NCBI GenBank assembly: GCA_016928955.1
Contig: JAFGJV010000034.1
Coordinates: 1-64,000, forward strand
Direction: 5' to 3'
Length of the DNA stretch: 64,000 nucleotides
Source of the DNA: Spirochaetales bacterium
GTDB lineage: Bacteria; Spirochaetota; Spirochaetia; Treponematales; UBA12059
This document shows, piece by piece, positions 9,060 through 17,178 of this stretch. How positions within the stretch are numbered: the first letter of the stretch is position 1; each line of letters begins with the position of its first letter. A program made the position numbers and the translations under genes. Under the pieces are notes generated by a model. The model was not told the origin of the DNA. It saw only the letters and a program-made list of their open reading frames with translations, and ran no database searches.

Positions 9060-9560
9060 ATGAAACGTTTTGCCCTTACTCTTCTGTCCATCGCCCTTCT
9101 AGCCGGCATGATGGCTTGCCAGACTCCCAAAACGAACGACACCATCGTTTCGGAGCTCGACGAGCAGATCAAAGCCCAGAACCTGAGCGGTGTGGAGGTC
9201 GAACAGACCGAGCTTGGGGTCAAGCTAACCGCCGGTGAGCTCAATTTCCCGCCCGATTCCAAGGATATCACCCCTGAAACCGCGGAAAAACTCGATAAAC
9301 TTGCCGAGCTCATCAAATCCTATGCCGGCCGCCAAATTATGGTCGTTGGACATACCGCGGACGTGGGCGACTACATGTCCCAGATGGAACTGTCCCTGTA
9401 CCGGGCTGAGGCCGTGGGCAACTATCTCATCGAAGTGGGAGCTATAAAGCCCGCTAACCTCCGTATAGACGGCCGCGGCGGCACCGAGCCGCGCGCCAGC
9501 AATGAGACCGAGGAAGGCCGCGCCATGAACCGGCGCGTTGAGATCATTCTTCTGAACTAG
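9060..9560 (+). CDS. OmpA-family lipoprotein (peptidoglycan-associated)
   Basis: From the ATG at 9060 (good Shine-Dalgarno AGGA 6-10 bp upstream) this is a 166-aa protein. It has a lipoprotein-type signal (LLAGMMAC, a loose spirochaetal lipobox) and a C-terminal OmpA/Pal domain of about 110 residues. Peptidoglycan-binding features are visible: VVGHTAD, a helix with LSLYRAEAVGNYL, IDGRGGTEP and NRRVEIILL. It probably ties the outer membrane or periplasm to the cell wall. The frame remains open upstream to 8946, but that extension lacks a signal and includes leader sequence. A strong terminator follows. Confidence 0.9.
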   Translation: MKRFALTLLSIALLAGMMACQTPKTNDTIVSELDEQIKAQNLSGVEVEQTELGVKLTAGELNFPPDSKDITPETAEKLDKLAELIKSYAGRQIMVVGHTADVGDYMSQMELSLYRAEAVGNYLIEVGAIKPANLRIDGRGGTEPRASNETEEGRAMNRRVEIILLN

Positions 9561-9580
9561 GCGGCCGTTAGATTAGGGAA

Positions 9581-9624
9581 GCCGGTTACGGGGGCGTTCA
9601 AGCCTCCGTAACCGGCTTTTTTTT
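9581..9624 (+). terminator. Rho-independent terminator after OmpA-like gene
   Basis: An 11-bp perfect stem GCCGGTTACGG / CCGTAACCGGC with a loop of about 14 nt is followed by eight T residues. It lies 20 bp after the stop codon. Confidence 0.93.
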
Positions 9625-9775
9625 GCTTTCCGGATACTCAGCACGCGTCTTTGGCCATGCGACGCTTGAGCCGTCGTTGGGTTGTCAGGCCCGGGCACGC
9701 CTGAACGCGCCTATGGTGTCCTGCAGGGTGCCCGTTGGGCATACCACGCACCACGCCCGGGGCTTGCGCCGGCTC

Positions 9776-10927
9776 CTACATCCGTACGCCGAGCACCAGT
9801 TTTGGCCAAACGTCCAGGTCCAGGAACGGCGTGCGGAGCTTGAATGCCGAGCCGCCCAGGAAACCTGTCCTGAGGCCAAGGGGGACCGTATCCGAGTCGG
9901 GAGCAGAGAAGTCCGCGCGTATGCCCACGCTCAGGGCCCCGCCGTTGCCGCCTATGGCCGCGCTCAGCTTGAGCGTGCCAAAAGCCCGGTCAAAGGGCAG
10001 GTTGTCATACCGGTGGTCGCCGATTTGGTCCCAGGAGGCGTACGCGTCCTCCGCGGGAAGTTCCATGCCCAGCTCGGCGTCCACGTCCACACAGCCAAGA
10101 CTGACGCGCTTGCCCAGGCCAAAACTGGCTGATAGGCCGTTGGGCGTGAACAGGTCCGCGCCTGACTGGCCAAGGCCAAGGGCCGTGTACAGGTTCCTGG
10201 TGCCCGAGCGCCAGACAAGGTGGTAGTAATCGGCCTCAGGCAACCATTCCAGGGCCAGGTCCGACACGCCGTCGCCAATCAGGTTGACAAGGCCTATGGC
10301 CGTTCCGTTCAGGCTGTCTGCCACGTTGACAAGGCCTATCATGACGCCGTTCACCCTGCTGGCCGCGTTGAACACGCCGGCCAGCATGACGCCGTTTACC
10401 TCGTCCGCCATGTTGAACACGCCGGCCAGCTGGCCGCCGTCCACGCGATCGGCCATGGAGAACACGCCCGCCAGCTGGACTCCGGACACCGTGTCGGCCA
10501 TGACGAACACGCCGGCTGCCTGGAAGGACGCCACCGAGTCGGCCATGCTGAAGACGCCTGACACCTGGGCGCCGTACACGTCGTCGGCCAGGGAAAAGAC
10601 GCCCGAGCCCTGGAAACCGTGCACGGTGCCGGCCAGGGAGCCTATCAGGCCCAGGGCAAGGGGTGTGTCGCAGTATTCCATGGGGAAAGAAAGTCCGGGG
10701 GTAAAGGACAGGACGAAGGGCGCCCAGGGTCTGCCCGAGTCGCCGTATTCCGTCTGCTCCGCGGGAGAACCTGCGTCCGACGCTCCAGGGTCGCCTGGAT
10801 ACTCCGACTGGAAATACCGATCGCGGGCCTCGTCCAGCACGCGGTCATCCGACGCGTCGCCCGCTTCCTGCGCGGCAACGCCCATGGCGGCCAGCAAAGC
10901 CGCCGCCAAAAACCACAAACGTTTCAT
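9776..10927 (-). CDS. exported LA_2272-like surface repeat protein
   Basis: The 383-aa protein has a cleavable signal peptide (MKRLWFLAAALLAAMGVAAQ). At residues 108-228 it has about eight consecutive 15-residue repeats with consensus AGVFxMADxVxGxQL, drifting to GLVN at the end. This pattern matches what is known of the LA_2272 family surface repeat proteins first named in Leptospira. The C-terminal 150 residues look like outer-membrane or beta-rich sequence. The start at 10927 is chosen because GGGAGTG precedes it and it begins the signal peptide; the open frame to 10981 does not fit. Role unknown, probably cell surface. Confidence 0.8.
   Translation of the reverse strand: MKRLWFLAAALLAAMGVAAQEAGDASDDRVLDEARDRYFQSEYPGDPGASDAGSPAEQTEYGDSGRPWAPFVLSFTPGLSFPMEYCDTPLALGLIGSLAGTVHGFQGSGVFSLADDVYGAQVSGVFSMADSVASFQAAGVFVMADTVSGVQLAGVFSMADRVDGGQLAGVFNMADEVNGVMLAGVFNAASRVNGVMIGLVNVADSLNGTAIGLVNLIGDGVSDLALEWLPEADYYHLVWRSGTRNLYTALGLGQSGADLFTPNGLSASFGLGKRVSLGCVDVDAELGMELPAEDAYASWDQIGDHRYDNLPFDRAFGTLKLSAAIGGNGGALSVGIRADFSAPDSDTVPLGLRTGFLGGSAFKLRTPFLDLDVWPKLVLGVRM
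10244..10606 (-). repeat. 45-bp intragenic repeats (8 units)
   Basis: The DNA encoding residues 108-228 of the surface protein consists of about eight imperfect 45-bp units, each encoding a [AS]GVFxMAD-type repeat. Such arrays can change copy number by recombination. Confidence 0.75.
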
Positions 10928-11061
10928 GGTCACTCCCGATGGCGAGTGTATGTCAGTGCCTCCAACGGAGCGCACGGACACAAGTATATCCCTTTTTGGG
11001 AAAAAAACAGGAGCGCATCCTCAGCTTGACGCCGGACTGGTACGCGGGCATAGTCGTAGTC

Positions 11062-12345
11062 ATGAAACGACCATCGGGCGAGCGCTTTGAGCGCGATCTT
11101 CAGTACTACAAATTCTGCGCGTACGGCTTCCTCAAGGACCTGCGCTTCTTTGATCCCTTCCTGGTCCTGTTGTTCCTGGACAAGGGGCTGTCCTACCTCC
11201 AGATAGGGTCCCTGTACGCCGTCCGGGAAATTGCCGTCAACATCATGGAGATTCCCTCCGGGGTCATGGCCGACGCGGTTGGCCGGCGGCGGGCCATGGT
11301 CATATCTTTTTTGGCCTATATAGCGTCCTTTGTGGCTTTTTTCCTGGCCTCGGGTTACGCGGCCTTTGTCCTGGCCATGGTGGTCTTTGCCTTCGGCGAC
11401 GCTTTCCGCACGGGCACCCACAAGGCCATGATCTTTGACTATCTCAAGCTCAAGGGCTGGGCCGACCAGAAGACGCACTATTACGGGCACACGCGCTCGT
11501 GGAGCCAGCGCGGGGCCGCCCTGTCCGCGCTGATAGCGGGCGTCCTGGTATTCTGGCGCGGCGACTACGCGGTGGTGTTTCCCTTCACCATTGTGCCCTA
11601 CGTGCTGGACCTGATACTCATGCTCACCTACCCCAAGGAGCTGGACGGCCCGCGCCACGCCAGCCGCGGGGCAGTCCGCGACGAGTTCAAGCACGTGATT
11701 TCATCCTTTATATCCAGCTTCAAAAACCTGTCCATATTCAGGGCTATTGGCAACCAGGCCCTGTACACAGGGTATTACAAGGCCACCAAGGACTACCTGC
11801 AGCCCCTGCTCAAGGCCTTTGCGCTCGGTTTGCCCCTCATGCTGAGCCAGCCGGAAAAGGAACGCTCGGCCGTGGTGGTGGGCATCGTGTACTTCATCCT
11901 GTATCTGGGCACGTCCTATGCGGCGCGCTCATCCGGTCGCTTCTCGGAGCGCTTTAGCGGCCTGGCCCGGCCGCTCAACGGTACCCTGCTTACCGGCATC
12001 CTCCTGGGCCTGGGCAGCGGCCTGGCGTATGGTCTGGGCGTGGAAGTATTGGCCGTAGTGCTGTATCTGGGCATCTACCTTATAGAGAATCTCAGAAAGC
12101 CCATGGGCATAGCCTATGTGACCGAGCGGATGAACCAGGACGCCCTGGCCACTGCCTTGTCGGCCGAATCCCAGGCTGAAACGCTCATGGCAGCCATCAT
12201 AGCCATGGTCCTGGGCTTTTTTGCCGACCTGTGGGGCCCGGGCCTGGGCATAGCCGCTACCTCTCTGTGCTGTCTTGCCGCCGCGCTGCTCCTGCGCCTG
12301 CCTCCCGAGAAGGCGCAGGGCACGGCTCAGGCGGCCGGCGCCTGA
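11062..12345 (+). CDS. major facilitator superfamily transporter
   Basis: A 427-aa integral membrane protein with about 12 hydrophobic segments. The MFS loop motif between TM2 and TM3 is recognisable (G-x-x-ADAVGRRRAM). It is related to MFS proteins of the GRRRxM type whose substrates are mostly unknown. The start ATG at 11062 follows a short divergent intergenic region; an upstream in-frame start at 10939 would overlap the neighbouring gene and adds no membrane segment. It is followed 2 bp later by the epimerase gene, so the two are probably co-transcribed. The link may be envelope sugar transport, but this is inference. Confidence 0.8.
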   Translation: MKRPSGERFERDLQYYKFCAYGFLKDLRFFDPFLVLLFLDKGLSYLQIGSLYAVREIAVNIMEIPSGVMADAVGRRRAMVISFLAYIASFVAFFLASGYAAFVLAMVVFAFGDAFRTGTHKAMIFDYLKLKGWADQKTHYYGHTRSWSQRGAALSALIAGVLVFWRGDYAVVFPFTIVPYVLDLILMLTYPKELDGPRHASRGAVRDEFKHVISSFISSFKNLSIFRAIGNQALYTGYYKATKDYLQPLLKAFALGLPLMLSQPEKERSAVVVGIVYFILYLGTSYAARSSGRFSERFSGLARPLNGTLLTGILLGLGSGLAYGLGVEVLAVVLYLGIYLIENLRKPMGIAYVTERMNQDALATALSAESQAETLMAAIIAMVLGFFADLWGPGLGIAATSLCCLAAALLLRLPPEKAQGTAQAAGA

Positions 12346-12347
12346 GC

Positions 12348-12893
12348 ATGCCCTTCCGGTTCACTCCCGGCCCGCTGGACGGTATCGTCGTTGTCAACGC
12401 CCTCTGCTTTGCCGACAGGCGCGGCAGCTTTACGGAAACGTACCGCCGGTCTGCCTTCCATGACGCCGGCATCATGGATGAATTTTCCCAGGACAATGTG
12501 TCCGTGAGCGCGCGGGGCGTGGTGCGGGGGCTGCATTTCCAGACAGGGGCCGGCGCCCAGCACAAGCTGGTGTCCGTGGTCAGGGGGACGGCCTGGGACG
12601 TGGCCGTGGACCTGCGGCCCCAGTCGCCCACGCGCCTCCGGTGGTTCGGCATGCGCATGGACGGCATGGACGGCGCCATGCTGTACATTCCCGCCGGGTT
12701 CGCGCACGGCTTCATGGCCCTGAGCCAGGAAGTGATCCTGTCCTACAAATGCGGGCCCGAATACGACGCGGCCCTGGACTCAGGCTACCGCTGGGACGAC
12801 CCGGATATCGGCATTGTGTGGCCTGACCCCGGCGTGCCCGTTGTGCTGTCCGAGCGCGACGCGGCCCTGCCTTTGGTGCGCGACCTGTTCTGA
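12348..12893 (+). CDS. rfbC: dTDP-4-dehydrorhamnose 3,5-epimerase
   Basis: This 181-aa cupin-fold enzyme epimerises dTDP-4-keto-6-deoxyglucose at C3 and C5 in the dTDP-L-rhamnose pathway. Typical motifs are DRRGSFTETYR, FSQDNVSVS, RGVVRGLHFQ with the catalytic His, AWDVAVDLR, and IPAGFAHGFMAL. Length matches the family. rfbA, rfbB and rfbD are not in the window, so the exact sugar is unproven. It begins 2 bp after the MFS gene stop. Confidence 0.88.
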   Translation: MPFRFTPGPLDGIVVVNALCFADRRGSFTETYRRSAFHDAGIMDEFSQDNVSVSARGVVRGLHFQTGAGAQHKLVSVVRGTAWDVAVDLRPQSPTRLRWFGMRMDGMDGAMLYIPAGFAHGFMALSQEVILSYKCGPEYDAALDSGYRWDDPDIGIVWPDPGVPVVLSERDAALPLVRDLF

Positions 12894-12957
12894 GCGCCCG
12901 GATACTCAGTCCGGTAGGGCCTCGGGGCTGAACGGGGGAACCCATGGCCTTTATAGA

Positions 12958-13095
12958 ATGCAGAAGCCTCCGCCCTGTCCGGCTACCCGGCGGCCTGCCA
13001 CGCGCCGGGCAGAAGCCGCAGAGGCCCGGGCGCTTTCAAACGAGCTAGAGGACCTGCGGGAAGGCATCGAGCGTCTCTACGAGCTCTGGGCCTAG
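12958..13095 (+). CDS. possible small coiled-coil protein
   Basis: A 45-aa open frame ends just before polB. Its second half (AEARALSNELEDLREGIERLYELW) is a plausible amphipathic helix, which is why it is kept. There is no good ribosome-binding site, and the GC-rich background makes chance frames common. An alternative short frame begins at 12943. Function unknown. Confidence 0.3.
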   Translation: MQKPPPCPATRRPATRRAEAAEARALSNELEDLREGIERLYELWA

Positions 13096-13155
13096 TTGAA
13101 GGCCATGACCGAAACGGCGGCTGTTCCCCAAGCCCCGCCGGTGCTAGGATGGGCC

Positions 13156-15564
13156 ATGGAACGCGTTGAAGGTTTCCTGGTCCATGCATGGACGGAATTC
13201 GGGAGCGGCCGGGTGCTGATGACCGGCCGAGCGCTGGACGGCCGCTCGTTTGCCGTGGTGGACGACACCTGGGCGCCGGCGCTCTACGTGCCCGCATCCG
13301 ACCTGGAGCGGGCCCGGGATACGGCAGCGGCCCAGGGTTATGACGCGACCGCCGGGAATCAACGCATGGTCCTCCCGGACGGCCGGCCCTGCGCTGAACT
13401 GCGGACGCCAGAGCGCGGCCGTAAGGCTCTGGCGTCCGCCCTGAGGTCGGCCCGTATCGATGTCTGGGGTGACGACGACAAGGCCGCCGACCAGTACCTG
13501 GCCGAGCTCGGCGTGAAAGCGGGCGTGGTCGTTGAAGGCGAGTCGAGGCCCGGCAGGAGGGTGGACCTGACCTTTCTGAAACCCGCCGTGAGCCCCGGCA
13601 AGGACGGGTGTTCCGCCCCGCTCCGCTGGCTGTCGTTGGACCTGGAGACCGCGCGGGACGGGCGTATCACCGCCTGCGCCCTGGCCATGGACGAGCGCCG
13701 CGCTTCCTTTATAGACGCCCCGGGGCCGGTGGCGGGCGCCATCACGATGAACGGCGAACAGGCCCTGCTGGCCGCCGTTCGGGACACCCTTGTGGCCTGG
13801 GACCCGGACGTGATCACCGGCTGGAACGTGGTGGACTTTGACTTGCGCGCGGTGGCCAGGCGTTGCGCGTTTCTTGGCCTGCCTTTTGACGCTGGCCGCA
13901 CGGACGCGCCCTTGCGAATACTGGAAAGCCCCGGCTTGCGGACGCTGGCCATACTGGAAGGCCGGCGCTGCGTGGACGCCATGAAGGTCATGCGCTCGGC
14001 CAAGGACCGTTACGGCGACCAGAGACTGGAAACCGTTGCGCGGGCTGTGCTTGGCCAGGGCAAGCTACTGGATTCCACCGGCGAGGAAAAGCTGGACGAG
14101 CTGGACGAGCTCCTAGCCCGGGATCCCGCGACATACGCGGCGTACTGCCAGCGCGACGCCGAGCTGCCGCTGGACATCCTCAGGGCCAGCGGCATGGGAG
14201 AACTGACGCGCCTTAGGTCCTCGCTTACGGGCCTGGACCTGGAGCGGGCATGGACCAGCGTGCCGGCCTTTGAGCGGGTGTACGGCCTGGCCCTGCGCCA
14301 GCGGGGTATCCTGCCTGCGCCTCCCCGCGGCGGTTCCGTGGGCGGAGCTCCCGGCGGTCTCATTCTCCCTCCGCGTCCGGGGCTTTTTGGCGTCGTTCTG
14401 GTCTTTGACTTCCGGTCGCTGTATCCGTCCATCATACGCACGTTCAACATAGACCCGGTGGCCATGTCCAGGGCGGGCCCCGACGCTATAGAGGCCCCGA
14501 ACGGCGCCCGGTTCTCGCGCGAGCGCGGTGTCCTGCCGGACGTCCTGGACGAGTGGGCCGAGCTGCGCCGCCAGGCCCTAGAGGACGGCGACGAGCCGCG
14601 GGCTTACGCGCTCAAGATACTCCAGAACTCGTTTTACGGCGTGCTGGGGTCGCCCGGCTGCGTATGGGCCGACGACAGGCTGTCCGGGGCAATAACCGGC
14701 TTTGGCCAGGAGCTGTTGAAGGCCACTCGGGACTGGTTTTCGGAAGCTGGATACGAGGTCCTGTACGGCGACACCGATTCCGTGTTCGTGCTGGCCGGAC
14801 CGGAGGCCGGCTCTGGCGCAGACGCGACCAGGACGCGAGCGTGCGGCTTGGCGGCCGGCGCCTGCGCCCATCTGGCAGAGCTCGTGCGCGGGCGCTGGGG
14901 CGTGGACAGCAAACTGGAACTGCGCTTTGACAAGCTGTATGCCAGATTCCTGATACCCAGGCTGCGCGGCGACAGGCTGCAACGCCTCAGGCTCGAGCTG
15001 GAGCGGGCGGGTGCCCGCGAGCTTGCCGACACGTTGCCCGAACCCAAGGGCCGGGCCAAAGGGTACGCTGGCCTCCTGGTCCATGAGGACGGCTTGACCA
15101 GCCTGGACATCAAAGGGCTTGAGGCGGCCCGGGGGGACTGGTCGCCCCTGGCGCGCCGTTTCCAGGAAGAATTGCTGGGCATCGCGTTTCAGCATGAGTC
15201 GGGCGACGCTTCAGGGCACGCGGCAAGGGATTACGCGCGCAGCCTGGCCTCAAGCCTGCGTTCGGGCAGCCTGGACGGAGAGCTTGCCTTCCGCCGCGTG
15301 CTCAAGAGGAACCTGGACCGCTACGCTGCCGACGCGCCCCACGTCAAGGCTGCGCGCTTGGCCGGAGCTACCGAGCGCGGAGATGTTGTGGAATACCTGC
15401 AGACCGCGGCCGGGCCCGAACCCGCGTCCAATCCGGGTTGCCGTCCGGATTACGCCTGGTACCTTGAGCGCCAGCTTGGCCCCATTTGGGAATCCGTGGC
15501 CGAGGCGGCCGGCTGGGAGCGCGACCTTATGCGGGTGGCCGGGGAGCAGGGCGAGCTGTTCTAA
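13156..15564 (+). CDS. polB: family B DNA polymerase (DNA polymerase II type)
   Basis: An 802-aa replicative-fold polymerase with 3'-5' proofreading, in bacteria used for repair and replication restart. Exonuclease motifs are LSLDLET, ITGWNVVDFDL and YCQRDAELP. Polymerase motif A is FDFRSLYPSII, motif B KILQNSFYGVLGSPG and motif C YGDTDSVFV. The catalytic acids are all present. Start choice: ATG 13156 has AGGA upstream and fits the family N-terminus; ATG 13105 would add 17 low-complexity residues. It resembles E. coli Pol II (783 aa) in length. The downstream gene is convergent. Confidence 0.93.
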   Translation: MERVEGFLVHAWTEFGSGRVLMTGRALDGRSFAVVDDTWAPALYVPASDLERARDTAAAQGYDATAGNQRMVLPDGRPCAELRTPERGRKALASALRSARIDVWGDDDKAADQYLAELGVKAGVVVEGESRPGRRVDLTFLKPAVSPGKDGCSAPLRWLSLDLETARDGRITACALAMDERRASFIDAPGPVAGAITMNGEQALLAAVRDTLVAWDPDVITGWNVVDFDLRAVARRCAFLGLPFDAGRTDAPLRILESPGLRTLAILEGRRCVDAMKVMRSAKDRYGDQRLETVARAVLGQGKLLDSTGEEKLDELDELLARDPATYAAYCQRDAELPLDILRASGMGELTRLRSSLTGLDLERAWTSVPAFERVYGLALRQRGILPAPPRGGSVGGAPGGLILPPRPGLFGVVLVFDFRSLYPSIIRTFNIDPVAMSRAGPDAIEAPNGARFSRERGVLPDVLDEWAELRRQALEDGDEPRAYALKILQNSFYGVLGSPGCVWADDRLSGAITGFGQELLKATRDWFSEAGYEVLYGDTDSVFVLAGPEAGSGADATRTRACGLAAGACAHLAELVRGRWGVDSKLELRFDKLYARFLIPRLRGDRLQRLRLELERAGARELADTLPEPKGRAKGYAGLLVHEDGLTSLDIKGLEAARGDWSPLARRFQEELLGIAFQHESGDASGHAARDYARSLASSLRSGSLDGELAFRRVLKRNLDRYAADAPHVKAARLAGATERGDVVEYLQTAAGPEPASNPGCRPDYAWYLERQLGPIWESVAEAAGWERDLMRVAGEQGELF

Positions 15565-15596
15565 AAGCCTCAGGCCGAGCGCCCGGCCCACGCGTA

Positions 15597-16337
15597 CTAG
15601 TCTGCCGCCGACTCGATGAGCTCGAGCATGTGGTCCACGACGATGCGCTGCTGCTCGGTGGCCGATATGGTCGCGGTACCGTCTCCGGGTTGCAAGCCGT
15701 ACCAGCCAAACTGCGCGTGGTTGCCTCCGGGAATTTCCACCCACGCGGCAGACGGCGGCAAGCGGTCCCTGGACGCGCGCATTCTCTCGACACCGCCGTC
15801 CTGGCTCCCGAAGATGGACAGCACTTCCAGGTCTAGAAGGCCGCTCAGGTCCGTGCCCTCAACGGAGTAGGCCGCCCAGAGGAAGAGGCCTTTCACCGCG
15901 CGGGGATGCGTGGCCACGAATTCCGCGGCCATGGCCCCGCCCAGGGAATGCCCGCCTATGATCCAGCTGGTGATGTCCGGGTTGGCCAGCATGATCTCCT
16001 GGGCCTCGTCCGGTTTCAGCACGGCCAGGCTGAGGGGCATCTGGGGAATGACGGCGAAATACCCTGAGCGGGCAAGGGTTCTGGCCAGGGGCGCGTAGGC
16101 CGAGGCTTCCACGTGGCCGCCCGGATAGATAATGACCCCCGTGACTGGCACGCCGGCGGCCGGCCTGAACTCGATCCACTCGCCGTAGCTAACGCGCACC
16201 TCGTCGTCGCCCTCAAGGGCCGCGATAGCCTCCGGCCCGGCTTTCAGGGGATGGGCGCCCCACCACACAAAGCCGATCACGGCCAGAACCAGAAGAATGG
16301 CCAACGCTGCCAGTATCCTGCCTATCCATCTTTTCAC
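15597..16337 (-). CDS. membrane-anchored alpha/beta hydrolase
   Basis: A 246-aa protein with an N-terminal signal anchor (residues about 5-28) followed by an alpha/beta-hydrolase_5-type domain. The nucleophile elbow is GGHSLGG, the acid is probably the Asp in SQDGG, and the catalytic His is in GGNHAQFG, so the triad is complete. Substrate unknown. The GTG at 16337, preceded by GGGGAGGGCGGAGC, is preferred over the longer frame to 16367. Its upstream region contains the left copy of the direct repeat that bounds the neighbouring island. Confidence 0.85.
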   Translation of the reverse strand: MKRWIGRILAALAILLVLAVIGFVWWGAHPLKAGPEAIAALEGDDEVRVSYGEWIEFRPAAGVPVTGVIIYPGGHVEASAYAPLARTLARSGYFAVIPQMPLSLAVLKPDEAQEIMLANPDITSWIIGGHSLGGAMAAEFVATHPRAVKGLFLWAAYSVEGTDLSGLLDLEVLSIFGSQDGGVERMRASRDRLPPSAAWVEIPGGNHAQFGWYGLQPGDGTATISATEQQRIVVDHMLELIESAAD

Positions 16338-16408
16338 GCTCCGCCCTCCCCGGTGGGCGGCACCCAAGAGACCGCCGCACGATTACCGTAATTATACATG
16401 GGGCTTGA

Positions 16409-16431
16409 CTGTGGCGCAAAAAAGGCGGCCT
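16409..16431. repeat. left direct repeat of the peptide island
   Basis: This 23-bp sequence reads CTGTGG-C-GC, six A, GGCGGCCT. It recurs at 21251-21274 with one base change and one extra A. The right copy continues into a full terminator hairpin; the left copy has only the half that would be the 3' arm and T-tract on the minus strand. The sequence between the copies is strikingly AT-rich relative to the genome. Confidence 0.7.
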
Positions 16432-16449
16432 AGTTAGGTCAGTCTAATT

Positions 16450-16593
16450 ATGGATAACGCTTTAAAAGCTAGTGAGAAGTTCTTTTTGAAAATTAGTGAG
16501 GGGCCTGAAGCGCTGGGCCCATCCGGTATTCTGAGGGTTTGGCGAGAACCCAGAGGAGGGCTTGTTGTTATGGTTAAAGCGGGTCTTTTCTAA
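16450..16593 (+). CDS. possible small peptide gene at island edge
   Basis: A 47-aa frame (MDNALKASEKFFLKISEG...VKAGLF) starts 19 bp inside the island. No signal peptide, no cysteines and no strong ribosome-binding site are seen. It could be a leader peptide, a remnant, or chance. Included because it lies in the 16338-16726 gap, which otherwise holds only promoter-like AT-rich sequence including a TATAAT at 16625-16630. Confidence 0.3.
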   Translation: MDNALKASEKFFLKISEGPEALGPSGILRVWREPRGGLVVMVKAGLF

Positions 16594-16726
16594 TTCATTT
16601 GAGGCGTGCTCTCAATATTCTAGTTATAATAATATATCTAAAAAATATTGATTATTTTTAAGGGGGGGTAAAATCATTTTGGTTTTCCTTGGCCGGGGTT
16701 ATCAAAATTGTATGAGGAGGAAGTTT

Positions 16727-16984
16727 ATGAAGAGGGTTTTAGTTTTGCTCATCATGTTGGCAGGGATCGCAGTTGCCCTGTATGCCTATCCAGACATGTG
16801 CGGTGATACTCCATGCTCAACTAGGATAGGGACAAGGACAATCGAGGATAAACTCTGCCATGGTTGCGGGGATGGCTGGCTTCCACACAAGTATGAAAAA
16901 TGGACTTGTGCACTTTATCTCTGTAATCAGGTTCGCTATACAAGACATCTGTCATACAGGGAAGGTTGTTGCTCCACCTGCTGA
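16727..16984 (+). CDS. secreted cysteine-rich small protein (putative exported peptide)
   Basis: An 85-aa protein with a clear signal peptide (MKRVLVLLIMLAGIAVALYA) and a predicted mature part of about 65 residues. The mature part contains nine cysteines in CGDTPC, CHGC, CALYLC and CCSTC groupings. A strong AGGAGG (16713-16718) fixes the ATG. Downstream lie a membrane-anchored tandem thioredoxin, a MacB/FtsX-type permease and an ABC ATPase gene, all co-oriented. This is the arrangement expected for a disulfide-rich peptide with dedicated folding and export, such as a bacteriocin-like toxin. I do not recognise a family; the function is inference. Confidence 0.75.
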   Translation: MKRVLVLLIMLAGIAVALYAYPDMCGDTPCSTRIGTRTIEDKLCHGCGDGWLPHKYEKWTCALYLCNQVRYTRHLSYREGCCSTC

Positions 16985-17080
16985 TACCTGAACGGAGAAC
17001 TACGTAGGCTGAGCTTCTCCGTGTTTCCAGAGGGTATCCGGGGAAGCTCTTTGAACAAATAAGGAATAGAGCTAGCCTTT

Positions 17081-17107
17081 CAATCAAAGAAAAAAAATCT
17101 TTGATTG
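17081..17107 (+). promoter_or_regulatory. AT-rich hairpin between peptide and thioredoxin genes
   Basis: A 10-bp perfect stem CAATCAAAGA / TCTTTGATTG encloses seven A residues. A second, weaker stem (ACGGAGAA 16992-16999 with TTCTCCGT 17015-17022) lies just after the peptide stop. Neither has a long T-tract, so they could be partial terminators or processing/stability elements that leave the peptide message more abundant than the downstream genes. Function not shown. Confidence 0.4.
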
Positions 17108-17178
17108 CTTGAACCAGCTTAAAAAAAATCACGGTTAAAACTAAGACACGTTATATGTTAAGTTGATTTGGGGGAAGT

